DNA from: Zoogloea sp.
Lineage (GTDB): Bacteria > Pseudomonadota > Gammaproteobacteria > Burkholderiales > Rhodocyclaceae
DNA length: 64,000 nt
Direction: 5' to 3'
Assembly (NCBI GenBank): GCA_016720685.1
Contig: JADKKC010000013.1
Coordinates: 1 to 64,000 of the forward strand
Shown: positions 1-9,320 of the stretch, piece after piece
Layout of the letters: each line of letters opens with the position of its first letter
Position numbering within the stretch: position 1 is the first letter of the stretch
Translations under genes and position numbers: made by a program
The notes under the pieces: model-generated
The model's database searches: none
What the model was told of the DNA's origin: nothing
The model's input: only the letters and a program-made list of their open reading frames with translations

Positions 1-1236
1 CCAGAACTGGGCTGGCTTGTCACGGATGAGGCCAAGAACGGACACCAGTTCGGCCAGCTTCTTGGTCAGGCTGATGACCTTAAATTGTGGTCCTCCATCG
101 TTTCGACATGGATAAAGGCCGGTGGGCAACGCTCCGACTTCTTCATCGGCGGCTATCTCTCAGCATGGCATTTCAAGAAACTCGACTTGTGGGAGGAGAT
201 CGTCGAGCAACTGCTTGCGAACGCTGAGATACGTACTTCCGTGCCAGGACTCGTGTGGCGTTCAGGGATGAGCGATCGCATCGCCAGGGCTTTGCTAGTC
301 TCGGCGAAGCAAGGCGACATTGATCCGAAATCTTTCCGGTTATTCGTCTATGGTGGCGTTGTCAGCCAGCTGCCGTTTGATGCACTTCAGAGCACCATCG
401 ACCTGCTGATTGAGAGCGACGATCCGAATGCGCCCGATGCCGCGCTGGAGATCCTTGACTCACGGCTGCGAGGTCATCCCAACGAATATCGCATCCTGTC
501 GGCGCGTATCGAGCAAGTATTAAGTTCCCTAGTGTTTGTCGAGGGCGCAGCGAGCAAGCAGTCGAGCAACATGCCGTTGTACCGCTGGAACGAGATGGCG
601 AACCGTCTGCTTGACTTCAACCCCGACGCTGGGGCAGAGCTTGCTGTGCGGTGCATTGCCAACTTCGCTAGTGTGAACAGCATCACCGCTGGCTTCCACC
701 CTGAACCACTGGATTTCCTGTCTAAGGCGGCAAAGGCAAAGCCTGCGGTCGTCTGGCCTGCTATTGCGCGAAGGCTAGAAATTCAACGAAATGAGATCGG
801 AACCTGGCATTTACTGAACTGGCTTCGAGGTGGCCGATCGTCACGCGATGGTTATCAGGCAGGACTTGACGTCCTTCCAGCGCCGATGGTTTTTGAATGG
901 GTGGATGCAGATGCTTCTGAGCGCGCGTGGCTTCTTGCCGAGCACTGTCCGCCGATCATCGCCAGGCCGGACGAGCTCACTACCTTCGGGCGGCAGATAC
1001 TGGAACGTTACGGAGCAATAGAGCAGGTTCGACGCAGCCTGCACGCCAACAACTTCACCGAGGCCTGGAGCGGGCAAGCTAGCGAGCATTACAGTCAAAA
1101 ACTGGCAGATGTGGACGCCCGTCTTGCAGTCGAAACCAACGACAATGTCCGCGTGTGGTTAAAAGAGCACCGTGAGCAGCTTGAACGCAGCGTCGAACAT
1201 GAGCTGGAAAAGGAACTCCGCGAAAGCGAGTATTGA
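1..1236 (+). CDS. 3' part of a large unrecognised protein (5' end outside window)
   Basis: The reading frame is open from the first base of the window and ends at TGA 1234-1236, so at least 411 residues of the C-terminal part are present and the true start lies upstream. The visible part looks mainly alpha-helical, with a charged, coiled-coil-like tail (the last 30 residues are rich in Glu, Lys and Arg). I see no catalytic motif, signal peptide or membrane segment. The next genes downstream are a CoiA-like nuclease gene, an IS66 element and a methyltransferase remnant, so it sits in an accessory, defence-like neighbourhood. Helical-repeat C-terminal regions are common in large NTPase defence proteins, but the NTPase part would be outside the window and I cannot see it. 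Function unknown. Confidence 0.7.
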   Translation, partial: PELGWLVTDEAKNGHQFGQLLGQADDLKLWSSIVSTWIKAGGQRSDFFIGGYLSAWHFKKLDLWEEIVEQLLANAEIRTSVPGLVWRSGMSDRIARALLVSAKQGDIDPKSFRLFVYGGVVSQLPFDALQSTIDLLIESDDPNAPDAALEILDSRLRGHPNEYRILSARIEQVLSSLVFVEGAASKQSSNMPLYRWNEMANRLLDFNPDAGAELAVRCIANFASVNSITAGFHPEPLDFLSKAAKAKPAVVWPAIARRLEIQRNEIGTWHLLNWLRGGRSSRDGYQAGLDVLPAPMVFEWVDADASERAWLLAEHCPPIIARPDELTTFGRQILERYGAIEQVRRSLHANNFTEAWSGQASEHYSQKLADVDARLAVETNDNVRVWLKEHREQLERSVEHELEKELRESEY

Positions 1237-1347
1237 GGCCAGCGGGGCCTAGTCTGTTCGAAAATACGTATGTCATTGATGATACGCAAATCCAGCTGCA
1301 CGCACTTGCAAAAAGCACTACGCCGGTTACCGCTGGTCGCTCCCTGA

Positions 1348-2417
1348 ATGCCCCTTCGCGCGATCAGTCCTGCTGGCGACAACGTTCACGCTTTCGAGTA
1401 CGACTCTACCGCGTGGCTTCAGCTCAAAACCGAATATCGAGCTATAGGGCTCCGCATGCCTTGCTGCGAGGCCGATGCGATTCCAAAGACTAGCCGCAGG
1501 GCACCGCTTTCTTCGCCCACGCCCGAAAGGGAGACTGCATTACTGCGCCCGAGAGTGATGAGCACCTCTACTGCAAGTACATCGTCGCAAAGGCAGTCCA
1601 GCTAGCAGGTTGGCGGGCTATAACGGAATGCAATGGCCAGACGCCGGAGGGTGAAGAGTGGATCGCGGATGTCCATTGCGAGAAAGGTGCCAGCCGAATA
1701 GCGCTGGAGATCCAGATGTCTCAGCAGACCGATGAGGAGATGCAGTACAGGCAGGAGCGCTATCGCAAGGCCGGCGTGCGTGGAGCGTGGTTCCTCTCGT
1801 CAGCAATCCGACGCGAGCCAATCGCCCACAACAGGGACGTTCCCGCCTTTCGTTTGGCACCGGTGTCCCTTGACCGCACACCTGAACTCCTAGACTTCCA
1901 AGTTCCGTTGGACGAGTTCGTCGTCGGCATGCTGACGAGGCGCCTTAAGTGGGTTGTCCTGGAGCGTAACCAGCCCGTGCATATTGAGTGCATGAAAGAC
2001 ACGTGCTGGGCCTGCAAAAAAGCCGTGCTCCAGGTGTACGGGCACATCACGAACATAGAGATCGGTGAGGCGCCCCCTGAGAGGTGGATTGAGCGCTACT
2101 ACACTGAGGCAAGCATGAGCGCGGATCTCGAGGCAGTCCTCGAAGAGGTTACCAATGATCAGTTGAAGGCCGTCGGGCTCAACACGATCATGAAGCGGAG
2201 GTTGGTGAGAGGGAAACAAACGCACTGGCCGTACTGCAACCAGTGCGTGCACTGCGGTGCTCCGCAAGATAACCACTTTGTCGGTGAAAGGCTCAGGGCA
2301 GCGGAGGCCGATATCGATAGCGGAGATCTACTCGGACTCGTGCCTATCAATCGCATGATCCAGTTGCCTGGGCGGTGGGTGTTCGACCCGAGGACTGAGG
2401 ATACTGCCGAGGGCTAG
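1348..2417 (+). pseudogene. CoiA-like competence/nuclease family protein, one frameshift
   Basis: Two overlapping frames together give a complete CoiA-like protein of about 355 aa. The N-terminal part starts at ATG 1348 and contains a Cys-Cys pair (MPCCEAD). After about 1500 the frame must shift by one base to continue with FFAHARKGDC, an E-H-L-Y-C-K segment and the conserved EIQMS motif at about 1707, all typical of the CoiA-like predicted nuclease domain. The C-terminal part has CWAC and CNQCVHC cysteine pairs that could bind zinc. Adding one G to the AGGGC run near 1497-1501 restores a continuous frame. CoiA homologues are known from competence in Gram-positives, but many in proteobacteria lie in mobile or defence regions, and the role here is unknown. 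Whether the frameshift is real or a sequencing indel cannot be decided from this sequence. Confidence 0.7.
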
Positions 2418-2915
2418 AAGTCTTCGAATCCCTCGCAGCCACAGTAGACCACTGCGCCATTTAAGAATTGCAGGGTCGCTACCTTGTGGGAACGAAGCGG
2501 TTACTTGCAGTGGTCACCCATGGCGCGCTAGTTGAGTTTATCGATCACGTCGGTCGCCATTTCGATCAACTGCTGGCCTGTTTTCATTAGCTTGTCTGCG
2601 TCCCCCGCAACTTCCGCAGTTTTCTTCCATACCTTATAAAGACCATCTCCAACGCGGCTCATTGCGCTTTTGTCCGCACTGTCTGCTGCGGATCGAATCT
2701 CGTCTTGGTCGAGCTGGATGTCGGTTGTCAAAGCTCTCGCTGCATCCTTCATTGGCTTGGTCCCCTGAACGGGACACAGGCGGATAGCTCGTCGAATCGC
2801 CGCCAGATGCTTTGATATCGTGTCCACGATGAACCGCGGTAATCCTGGTGCCTTCAGCGCGTCCTCAAGCTCTGCAAGTAACTCGGTCAGTGCTCCGAGC
2901 TCCTCGTTGGTAGTC

Positions 2916-2923
2916 GTCGAAGC
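2916..2923. repeat. left 8-bp target-site duplication of the IS66 element
   Basis: GTCGAAGC directly precedes the left inverted repeat and is identical to 5320-5327 on the right. Removal of one copy plus the element restores the reading frame of the interrupted gene. Confidence 0.95.
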
Positions 2924-3007
2924 GTAACCGCTCACTGAGCGGCGTTCTTCTCCCGCCCGCGCTCACGCGGAACAATCCTCCCCTTATTCAATCAGGAGGA
3001 ACGCGAA

Positions 3008-3316
3008 GTGACCAGCGCGACGGCAAGCAACAACAAGTGGCAGCGGCGTAGCCGCGAGGCATGGCGCGAGGTGCTGACGCGCTTTGCCGCCAGTGGCCTG
3101 GAGGTCGAGGCGTTTTGCGCTCATGAGGGCGTTAGCGTATCGAGCCTCAGGCGGTGGCGGAGCTTGCTGGCGGATGACGTGTCCCACGGAGCGGATCTGC
3201 CCGCGCCAGGCGAGCAAACCGGCTTTGTCGATGCGGGCCTGCTCGGCGCTGGCGGCCGCCTCGAGCTGCGTCTCGATCTGGGCGGAGGGGTGATCCTCCA
3301 CCTGTCGCGCGGCTGA
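3008..3316 (+). CDS. tnpA: IS66 accessory protein TnpA
   Basis: A 102-aa protein with GTG start at 3008, preceded by a strong ribosome binding site (AGGAGGAA at about 2995-3002). The N-terminal half is a helix-turn-helix typical of IS66 TnpA: a Trp-rich start, then FAASGLEVEAFC and VSVSSLRRWR. It is needed together with TnpB and TnpC for IS66 transposition in characterised elements. The stop overlaps the tnpB start, the usual translational coupling in this family. The gene looks intact. Confidence 0.9.
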   Translation: MTSATASNNKWQRRSREAWREVLTRFAASGLEVEAFCAHEGVSVSSLRRWRSLLADDVSHGADLPAPGEQTGFVDAGLLGAGGRLELRLDLGGGVILHLSRG

Positions 3317-3675
3317 TGTTCTTCCCCGAAGGGGCCGTCCGGGTCCATGTGTATGGCCAGCCGGTCGACATGCGCAAATCCTTCGATGGCCTCTACGCGC
3401 TCACCCGCCACGCGCTCGGGTGCGATCCGCTCTCGGGCGAGCTGTTCGTGTTCATCAACCGGCGCGGCACGCAGATGAAGGTGCTGTACTGGGACCGCAC
3501 CGGATTCTGTGTCTGGGCCAAGCGCCTCGAAGAGGGGCGCTTCGTGTCGAACTGGGCGCACATCGCCACGCGCCAGATGGACTGGACCGGGCTCAAGCTG
3601 CTCCTCGAAGGCATCGAGCCCGCCCGCTACAAACGCCGCTACAAACGGCCCGAGACTGCCTTGAAACCCGCATGA
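3316..3675 (+). CDS. tnpB: IS66 accessory protein TnpB (Orf2 family)
   Basis: A 119-aa protein starting at ATG 3316, overlapping the end of tnpA. It has the conserved TnpB signature: the VDMRKSFDGL segment near residue 17, the FINRRGTQMKVLYWDRTGF block and a C-terminal W-T-G-L-KLLLEGIE segment. The length matches the family (about 115-120 aa). Its exact biochemical role is not established in the family. The frame is intact. Confidence 0.95.
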   Translation: MFFPEGAVRVHVYGQPVDMRKSFDGLYALTRHALGCDPLSGELFVFINRRGTQMKVLYWDRTGFCVWAKRLEEGRFVSNWAHIATRQMDWTGLKLLLEGIEPARYKRRYKRPETALKPA

Positions 3676-3704
3676 ATGCTGGGGCTTACGGTAAAATACG
3701 GGCC

Positions 3705-5292
3705 ATGCCGCGCCCGCATCCCACCCCCGTTCCGACCCCCGCCGAAGCCGCCCAGTGGGCGCCCGAGCGCGTCGTCGAACTGGCCCAGGCGCATGCGGCG
3801 CTGCAACGCGAAGTGCAGACCATCCAGCACCAACTCGAGTGGTTCCGGCGCCAGCTCTTCTGCCAGAAGAGCGAGAAGCGCCTGCTGGCCCCGCACCCGG
3901 CGCAGATGCACCTGGGCGAGTTCCCCCTTCCTGAGGCGCCCGAGGCCCACGACAAGCCGGTGGCCCGCCACACGCGGCATACGCCATGCAGCGACTTCGC
4001 CACGACAAGAACGACGCTGCGCTGTTCTTCGACGAAGCCCGCGTACCGGTCGAGACCATCACCGTGGCCAACCCGGATATCGAGGGCTCTCGCCTGACCA
4101 GTACGAGGTGATCGGGGAGAAGGTCAGCCACCGCCTGGCCCAGCGCCCGGGCAGCTACGTGATCCTCAAGTACGTGCGCCCGCTGATCAAGCGCCGCGAC
4201 ACGCAGACGCTCCACTGCCCGGCGGCGCCGGCGGGCGTGATCGACGGGAGCCGCGCCGACGTGAGCTTCCTCGTCGGTCTGCTGCTTGATAAGTTCGCCT
4301 GGCACCTGCCGCTGTACCGCCAGCACCAGCGTCTCCTGGACGCCAGCATCACGGTCAGCCGCGCCTGGCTCACCCAACTGGCCGCGCAAGGCCGCCGCGC
4401 TGCTCGAGCCGATCTCCGCGTCCCATCTGGCCTCGATCCGCACCATCCGCGTCCAGGCCTTGGACGAGGCCCCGATCCAGGCCGGCCGCGCCCGCCCGGG
4501 CAAGATGAAGGGCTGCTGCTTCTGGCCGGTCTATGGCGAACTCGACGAGATCTGCTTCCCCTTCTTCGAGAGCCGCGCACAGCAATGTCGAGAAGGTGCT
4601 GGGCTCAGCCCGGTCGAAGCGGCGTGCTGCTCTCCGATGGCTATGGCGCCTACGAAGCCTATGCCGGCAAGACCGGGCTCACCCACGCGCAGTGCTGGAC
4701 GCACTGCCGACGCGAGTTCATCAACGCCGAAGCGGCCGAGCCCGCGCTGGCGGCCAAGGCGCTCGACTATATCGGCGCGCTCTACGCGGTCGAGGCGAAG
4801 CTCCGCGAGGCCAAGCTCAAGGGGGACGCGAGGCGCGAGTACCGGCTCGATCACGCGCGGCCGATCGTCGAGGCGTTCTTCGGCTGGGTGAAGGAGAGTC
4901 TGGCGGCCCAGGGGCTCCTGCCCAGCAGCCCGCTGACCAAGGCGCTCGCCTACGCCCACAAGCGACGTGCAGCGCTGGAAGTGTTTCTGGCCGACCCGGA
5001 TGTGCCGATCGACACCAATCACCTCGAACGGGCGCTACGGCCGATTCCGATGGGTCGGAAAAATTGGATGTTCAGCTGGACCGAGCTGGGCGCCCAGCAC
5101 GTCGGCATCGTCCAGAGCCTGATCGCAACCTGTCGGCTGCACCACGTCGACCCGTACGACTATCTGGTCGACGTTCTCCAGCGTGTCGGCCAACACCCGG
5201 CCGCCGATGTCGCACAGCTCACGCCCCGACTGTGGAAGCAGCACTTCGAAAAGGCTCCGCTGCGCTCGGATATCTCAAGACGCGTGGCGTAG
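3705..5292 (+). pseudogene. tnpC: IS66 transposase TnpC, multiply frameshifted
   Basis: The DDE transposase starts at ATG 3705 (MPRPHPTPVPT) with the N-terminal coiled-coil region (QHQLEWFRRQLFCQKSEK). The homologous protein then has to be read in successive frames: a change near 3990, again near 4090 (LSPDQYEVIGEKV), near 4390 (KAAALLEPIS), near 4580 (NVEKVLG) and near 4620 (GVLLSDGYGAYEAY), after which it is open to TAG 5290-5292. The pieces keep the expected catalytic residues: the Asp in QALDEAPIQ, the Asp in LSDGYGAYEAY and the Glu in TNHLERALRPI. So all parts are present but at least five single-base shifts would stop production of an active transposase, unless they are sequence errors. 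Confidence 0.85.
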
Positions 5293-5319
5293 CAACTACG
5301 CCGCGGGCTGAACGCTTAC

Positions 5320-5327
5320 GTCGAAGC
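5320..5327. repeat. right 8-bp target-site duplication of the IS66 element
   Basis: GTCGAAGC directly follows the right inverted repeat end at 5319 and matches the left copy at 2916-2923 base for base. Confidence 0.95.
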
Positions 5328-5886
5328 CTCCTCGGGGAGGATGTACGCATACCATGCGAAGGACAGCAGAACCTCATCCTTCATGTAGTTCGAAATCGTC
5401 GTCCCCCACGGCGCAGAAAGGTTGGTCGCAACCATTGCCTGCTCCGGGTAGGTGACGTAGTAGCTCAACAAATTCTCGGGAACCCCAAAGTCGGCGAGAA
5501 GGGCGCGCATCGAACGAAGCTCCCGCGTGGTCTCGACCAGCATGTCGGTGACTTCGTGGGTTAGATCCAGTCCTTGAGTGGACTCAGTGAGGTCGAAGGA
5601 AAACGCCCATGCGTCCAGTGTCGACTTTTGGGGCGAGGCGCTCATAGCTTTCGCAAAGAGCCTGGCGAGGCGTGCTGCTGAGTTCGATTTCTCTAAGGGA
5701 GTGGGGTATGCCATGTGTAGTGCTGATGATGAGAAGCCGTAGCCGTAACGATACCAATTAGTTGAGCTCGTTGCGCCTGACACTATTTATTATATGAAGC
5801 TATTAAAAATCAGAAATCAATAGCCATTCATCCCCTTACGGCAACGCTATACGGAAAAATGGAGCCGTCCCTGCAAGGGGCGGAAT

Positions 5887-6862
5887 TTACGTTATAAGCA
5901 GCGCCGTGCCCGATCCGCAGGCCGGATCCAGCACGCGGAAATTTTTGAGGCGCTCGAGGTGCCCGAGGAAGAGCGCCTGCGCCTCCTGGCCAGCCGTTTG
6001 AGACCCGCGGCCGCCCGCCTGGTACTCTGGCAACGAGCGGGCCGATTTTTGCCTTGGCGATTTCCCACTCGCGCTCCAGCGGCTCAACGACAACCGGGCC
6101 GACGAGCTTCATGATGGTGCCGGGGTCGGTGTAGTTGGCGCCTAGCGGGGCCCTGATCTTGGGATCAAGGCCCCGCTCGAACAGTGTGCCCAGGATCGAG
6201 GGCTCGATCGACGACCAGTCCATCTTGCTGGCCTTGAGCAGGGCTTCGATCTCGTCCGGTATCATCTCGACCACGTCGATGCGCTCGAACAGCTCGCCGT
6301 TGAAGTAGGCGATGTCCTCAAGCAAGAAATCCCCGCCGGAGCGCTGGCATAGTGAACAGCTCAGCTACGGAGACGGCGAGCTTGCCTGCATCACCCTGTC
6401 TCTTGTCGATGACGCGCTCGAACATCTTCCTGGGGAGCAGCCCGATGTCTTCGGCGAACATGCAGAAGAGGCACTGGATGAGGAAGTGGGCGATCTTCTG
6501 GGGTTCGTGGCCCCGGGCCGTCATTGTAAGTGGGTGTGGATCTCGGTGAGCGCGCGGTTGCTGACCACCAGCAGCGGCGGGTTGTCGAGGGCCAGCGCGT
6601 AGGTCATGAGCTGCCGTAGGGCCCCGGCGAGATCGCCTCCTGGCCCCTTGGTCTCCCAGCCAAAGTGCCCGCGCATCCAAACGTCAGCCCAGCCATGTCC
6701 GGCCCCGGTGCGTGTGGCGCCGCGCTCGAAGCAGTAGTTGTCGGGGTCGCTTGGGGTGGGCACCCCAAGCATGGTGCAGAGGTCGAGGAAGAAGGCTTGT
6801 GAGCCGGCTCGTTCAGAAAGTAGGTTGTCTTTCCACTTGGCGATGAAGGTTGCGGGAGTCAC
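5887..6862 (-). pseudogene. remnant of an MmeI-like DNA methyltransferase / restriction enzyme
   Basis: Minus-strand pieces in different frames follow the order of an MmeI-like class enzyme. From 6862 comes the N-terminal domain (FIAKWKDNLLSERAGSQAFF and FGWETKGPG), then near 6530-6360 the helical spacer (KIAHFLIQCLFCMFAEDIGLL), then near 6325-6100 a segment with GGDFLLEDIAYFNG and LGANYTDPGTIMKLV. Last, at about 5930-5890, is the SAM-binding motif I, DPACGSG, which is cut off five residues later by a stop at 5887. At least three frame changes are needed, and the catalytic NPPY motif, target-recognition domain and C-terminus are absent. Intact members are roughly 900 aa; only about 320 are left. 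It is a dead relic of a restriction-modification system, truncated directly after motif I. Confidence 0.8.
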
Positions 6863-7175
6863 GGGCGCACTGGCGTTTTGATTGATCTAGCATTGTCGCA
6901 GACTTCGTGGGCGGGGGCGTGCGTTGATCCTATTAACCCGGCCCTTGAATAACGACACCGCGCTACCGTCTGTTGCCCATGTACTGCTTTGAATACATGA
7001 GTATTTCAAACTCCCGGCCATCAGTAAATTTAAGGGCCTTGTTAATAGTTTCGGTAGCCATCCCGGAGGTTCAGCGCCTGGGTTTTGCCTTACTGGAGCG
7101 GCGAGGCGCGGCCTGAAAGGTGGGAGGATCAGCGCCTCGCCGCGCAGCTGGGCATGCTCAGAAAGCGGCTGGTTT
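6863..7175. other. intergenic region, no gene seen
   Basis: About 310 bp between the start of the methyltransferase remnant and the end of the XRE-GTPase gene, both on the minus strand. I found no convincing coding frame, tRNA or clear terminator. It must hold whatever promoter drove the remnant and the 3' end signal of the GTPase gene. Confidence 0.5.
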
Positions 7176-9320
7176 TTAAGATTCAAGCAGTGCGGTCACG
7201 TTGGCCAGGGCGCGCGTCCATTCCCGCGCGATGAGAGCCTGAAGCTCGTCTTCCAGCTTCAGCCGAGCCTCGTTGTTGAACCAATCGCGATTGTGTGCCG
7301 CGACACGGCTCTTGTAGCCAGGGCCTTGGCCCCACTCGTCCATGCAGGCCTGCCAAAGCTGCGGATCAGCCTTTAGGGCATCCTTGAACACTGTCTGGCC
7401 CATTAACTGCACCTTTCGCAGCAGTTCTTCGTAGTAGGCGGTCAGAACACGCTCCGCCTGGGTCAGCAGGTCCACGGCCTCGGCATACCGCGGTGTGGCC
7501 GCCATCAGCTTGCAGTGGCCAGTAAACTGCTCTACGGCATTTTCAAGGGCCATCACAGCAAGACGCCGAGCACCATAACCGATATGGTGTGAGTAGCTGA
7601 GCTGCGGCCATTCGCCTTCCCGACGAATGGCCGCGCGCACGGTGCTCGCGTAGGCGACCTGGATTTGCGCCATCAGGCTCTCTTGTACATGGCTTTGCAC
7701 GGCCGGAACTGCTGTATTCTGTGCCGCCCAAGTGTGCAGGGTCTCGCCTGCATCGCGCAGAACTGCACGAATGCGCTCCTCGCCGTGGTTGCGCAACAAA
7801 GTTCGAGCACCAGCCATCGCTTCCGTTATGCGGGTGCGGAACGCTACTCGTGCCCGGGTTAGCCATTTGAGTAAGAACTCTTGCGCCGACGCCGCTGAGT
7901 CTTCGTGAGCGTTGTAGAACGCTACCCCAAGTGTCTGCAAGCCTAGTGGCTCCAGCGCAAGTGCAATCTGTTCGCTCTTCAGTTCGTACCCCTCTTGAGG
8001 ACTCTCGACTGGCTCGCTGGATGCGTCGTCCTTCATTGCCAGCGCTTCGGTCGGGCGAGGCAGAATCAGTAGAGCCGCGTTGGTATCTAGCGTGCGAACT
8101 CCGGCTTCTTTGGCCCGTTCCAGCAGTAGTCGCGTTTCAGCAGCTGGCGCGTTGTTGAAGGGAGAGCAGAGGACTGCGAGTGTGTGGGGGTCGTCGAAGT
8201 GGCACTCTATGTCCTCACGTGCCGCATTTCGATCGATGCCCTTGGTGTCGATGAAGCGGACTGTCAGGTCTGCGACTTGGAGCAGCTTCTCAGGTACCAC
8301 GACCTCAATGCGGCGCGGCAGCGTGAACTCAGGACTCCGACCGTTGTTGATGGCCGCAAAGGTGTCCCGCAGCCAAACCTTCGGCGACTTGCCAGTTGCG
8401 CTGTCATACCAAACGTCTCGCTTGTCGCGACGGTGTAGCTCCATGCGGCTCAGCACCTCCACTACAAACTCACGCTGCGTAGGGAACTGCTGCGCGAGTT
8501 GCTTGGCAGGGTCGACGATCATCCGTTTACCGTCGGGCCCCTTCGGACGTTGAACAGCCAAGCCTGCCATGTTGCGCAGCGCCCTGGCGACCTCCTTCGA
8601 GATGCCCTGCGACTCTTGGCTGCTGGGACCATCCTCATCGGGCAATGGTGCTCCCTTGAGGATGCTGTCCGCTAGATCCAGGACGTCCTGCCGCAGTTCA
8701 TCGTCACCCTTGGGTTCAACTATGAGTCCGAACTCCGGACCGGTACGCAGATGCACCTCGCACACGGTGATGCCTCCACCGCCGACTTCGAGGACAGGGG
8801 TCATCGTCCCGTCCTCCTTCTGGACTTCAAGCCCGGTCATCTTGCAGATGGCTGTCGACTTGCCGACGCCAATGCTTCCGATAAAGGCGACTTGGTACTC
8901 CCGCTTGAGCAACAGAGCCGCCCCCCGGCTGAGCTCGTCGATGTATTCCGACAGTCGGCGCTCAAAAGCATGGGGCGTGTCTGGCTGGTCTCGTAGAGCT
9001 ACTAGCTCACATGCAACCTGCTCAGCTTCCCAAAGCAGGTCTGGCTCAGGGGTGGTCGAGCGGAGGTCGTGAGAAGCACCTGCCAGGATCGGTGAAGGGC
9101 TTTCCGAAAACTCTGAGGCCTCGGGCGTCGCCATCTGGTGAAGAATGTCCAAAACCTCATCCAGAGTGACCGCGCGGTCTCCATTCTCAATGCGCGAGAG
9201 TACGGCTGGGCTTAGTGACACCCGCTTCGCGAGCTCCGCCTGCTTGATTCCGCTCCGCTCGCGCACTTGCATTAAGTGCCGCCCCAACTCACTAGGCGAC
9301 CAAAGTTCATCGAAAGCCAT
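7176..9320 (-). CDS. XRE helix-turn-helix fused to a dynamin-like P-loop GTPase
   Basis: An intact 714-aa protein with ATG start at 9320. Residues about 8-62 form an XRE/Cro-type helix-turn-helix (ELGRHLMQVRERSGIKQAEL and LSPAVLSRIENGDRAVTLDE). A linker leads to a P-loop domain: Walker A G148-SIGVGKS-155, a possible switch Thr in GTMTPV near 174, and a DxxG motif D358-TKG in RFIDTKGID. A classical N/TKxD base-recognition motif is not evident. About 300 C-terminal residues are predicted helical (for example near 490-560 and 640-710), as in the stalk of dynamin-superfamily proteins. There is no membrane segment. I know of no named family with this fusion. A DNA-binding sensor or autorepressor coupled to a large GTPase, next to restriction and nuclease remnants, suggests a stress or anti-phage role, but this is inference. 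Confidence 0.85.
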   Translation of the reverse strand: MAFDELWSPSELGRHLMQVRERSGIKQAELAKRVSLSPAVLSRIENGDRAVTLDEVLDILHQMATPEASEFSESPSPILAGASHDLRSTTPEPDLLWEAEQVACELVALRDQPDTPHAFERRLSEYIDELSRGAALLLKREYQVAFIGSIGVGKSTAICKMTGLEVQKEDGTMTPVLEVGGGGITVCEVHLRTGPEFGLIVEPKGDDELRQDVLDLADSILKGAPLPDEDGPSSQESQGISKEVARALRNMAGLAVQRPKGPDGKRMIVDPAKQLAQQFPTQREFVVEVLSRMELHRRDKRDVWYDSATGKSPKVWLRDTFAAINNGRSPEFTLPRRIEVVVPEKLLQVADLTVRFIDTKGIDRNAAREDIECHFDDPHTLAVLCSPFNNAPAAETRLLLERAKEAGVRTLDTNAALLILPRPTEALAMKDDASSEPVESPQEGYELKSEQIALALEPLGLQTLGVAFYNAHEDSAASAQEFLLKWLTRARVAFRTRITEAMAGARTLLRNHGEERIRAVLRDAGETLHTWAAQNTAVPAVQSHVQESLMAQIQVAYASTVRAAIRREGEWPQLSYSHHIGYGARRLAVMALENAVEQFTGHCKLMAATPRYAEAVDLLTQAERVLTAYYEELLRKVQLMGQTVFKDALKADPQLWQACMDEWGQGPGYKSRVAAHNRDWFNNEARLKLEDELQALIAREWTRALANVTALLES

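Larger units (their letters stand above)
2924..5319 (+). mobile_element. IS66-family insertion sequence, about 2.4 kb
   Basis: The ends are defined by imperfect inverted repeats: the left end starts GTAACCGCTCACTGAGCGGC at 2924, and the right end, read inward from 5319, starts GTAAGCGTTCAGCCCGCGGC; 16 of the first 22 bases match. The identical 8-bp sequence GTCGAAGC flanks it at 2916-2923 and 5320-5327, the target duplication size expected for IS66. It contains the standard tnpA-tnpB-tnpC order. Perfect duplication and the in-frame restorable target gene indicate a recent insertion with no rearrangement afterwards, yet tnpC carries several frameshifts. Confidence 0.95.
2528..5783 (-). pseudogene. 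hypothetical gene interrupted by an IS66-family element
   Basis: A minus-strand gene starts at GTG 5783 and runs to 5320. It is cut by the IS at 2924-5319 and resumes at 2915, ending at 2528. Removing the IS and one copy of the 8-bp duplication joins the two pieces in frame with no loss (ILPEEAST joins TTNEELGAL), giving an intact protein of about 283 aa. The protein is mostly helical, with no signal peptide or membrane segment and no motif I recognise. The C-terminal half is rich in Asp, Ala and Lys and may form a helical bundle. An internal Met about 24 residues in is an alternative start. The gene follows a methyltransferase remnant on the same strand. The ancestral function is unknown and the present copy is certainly disrupted. 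Confidence 0.75.

Noticed and set aside
2425..2450. TTCGAATCCCTC near 2427, resembling a tRNA T-loop and possible attachment site
   Set aside because: No matching T-stem or acceptor stem precedes it and there is no integrase nearby; treated as chance.
3121..4503. Long minus-strand frame inside the IS66 element
   Set aside because: Antisense to tnpA/tnpB/tnpC; composition is low-complexity and no family is recognised.
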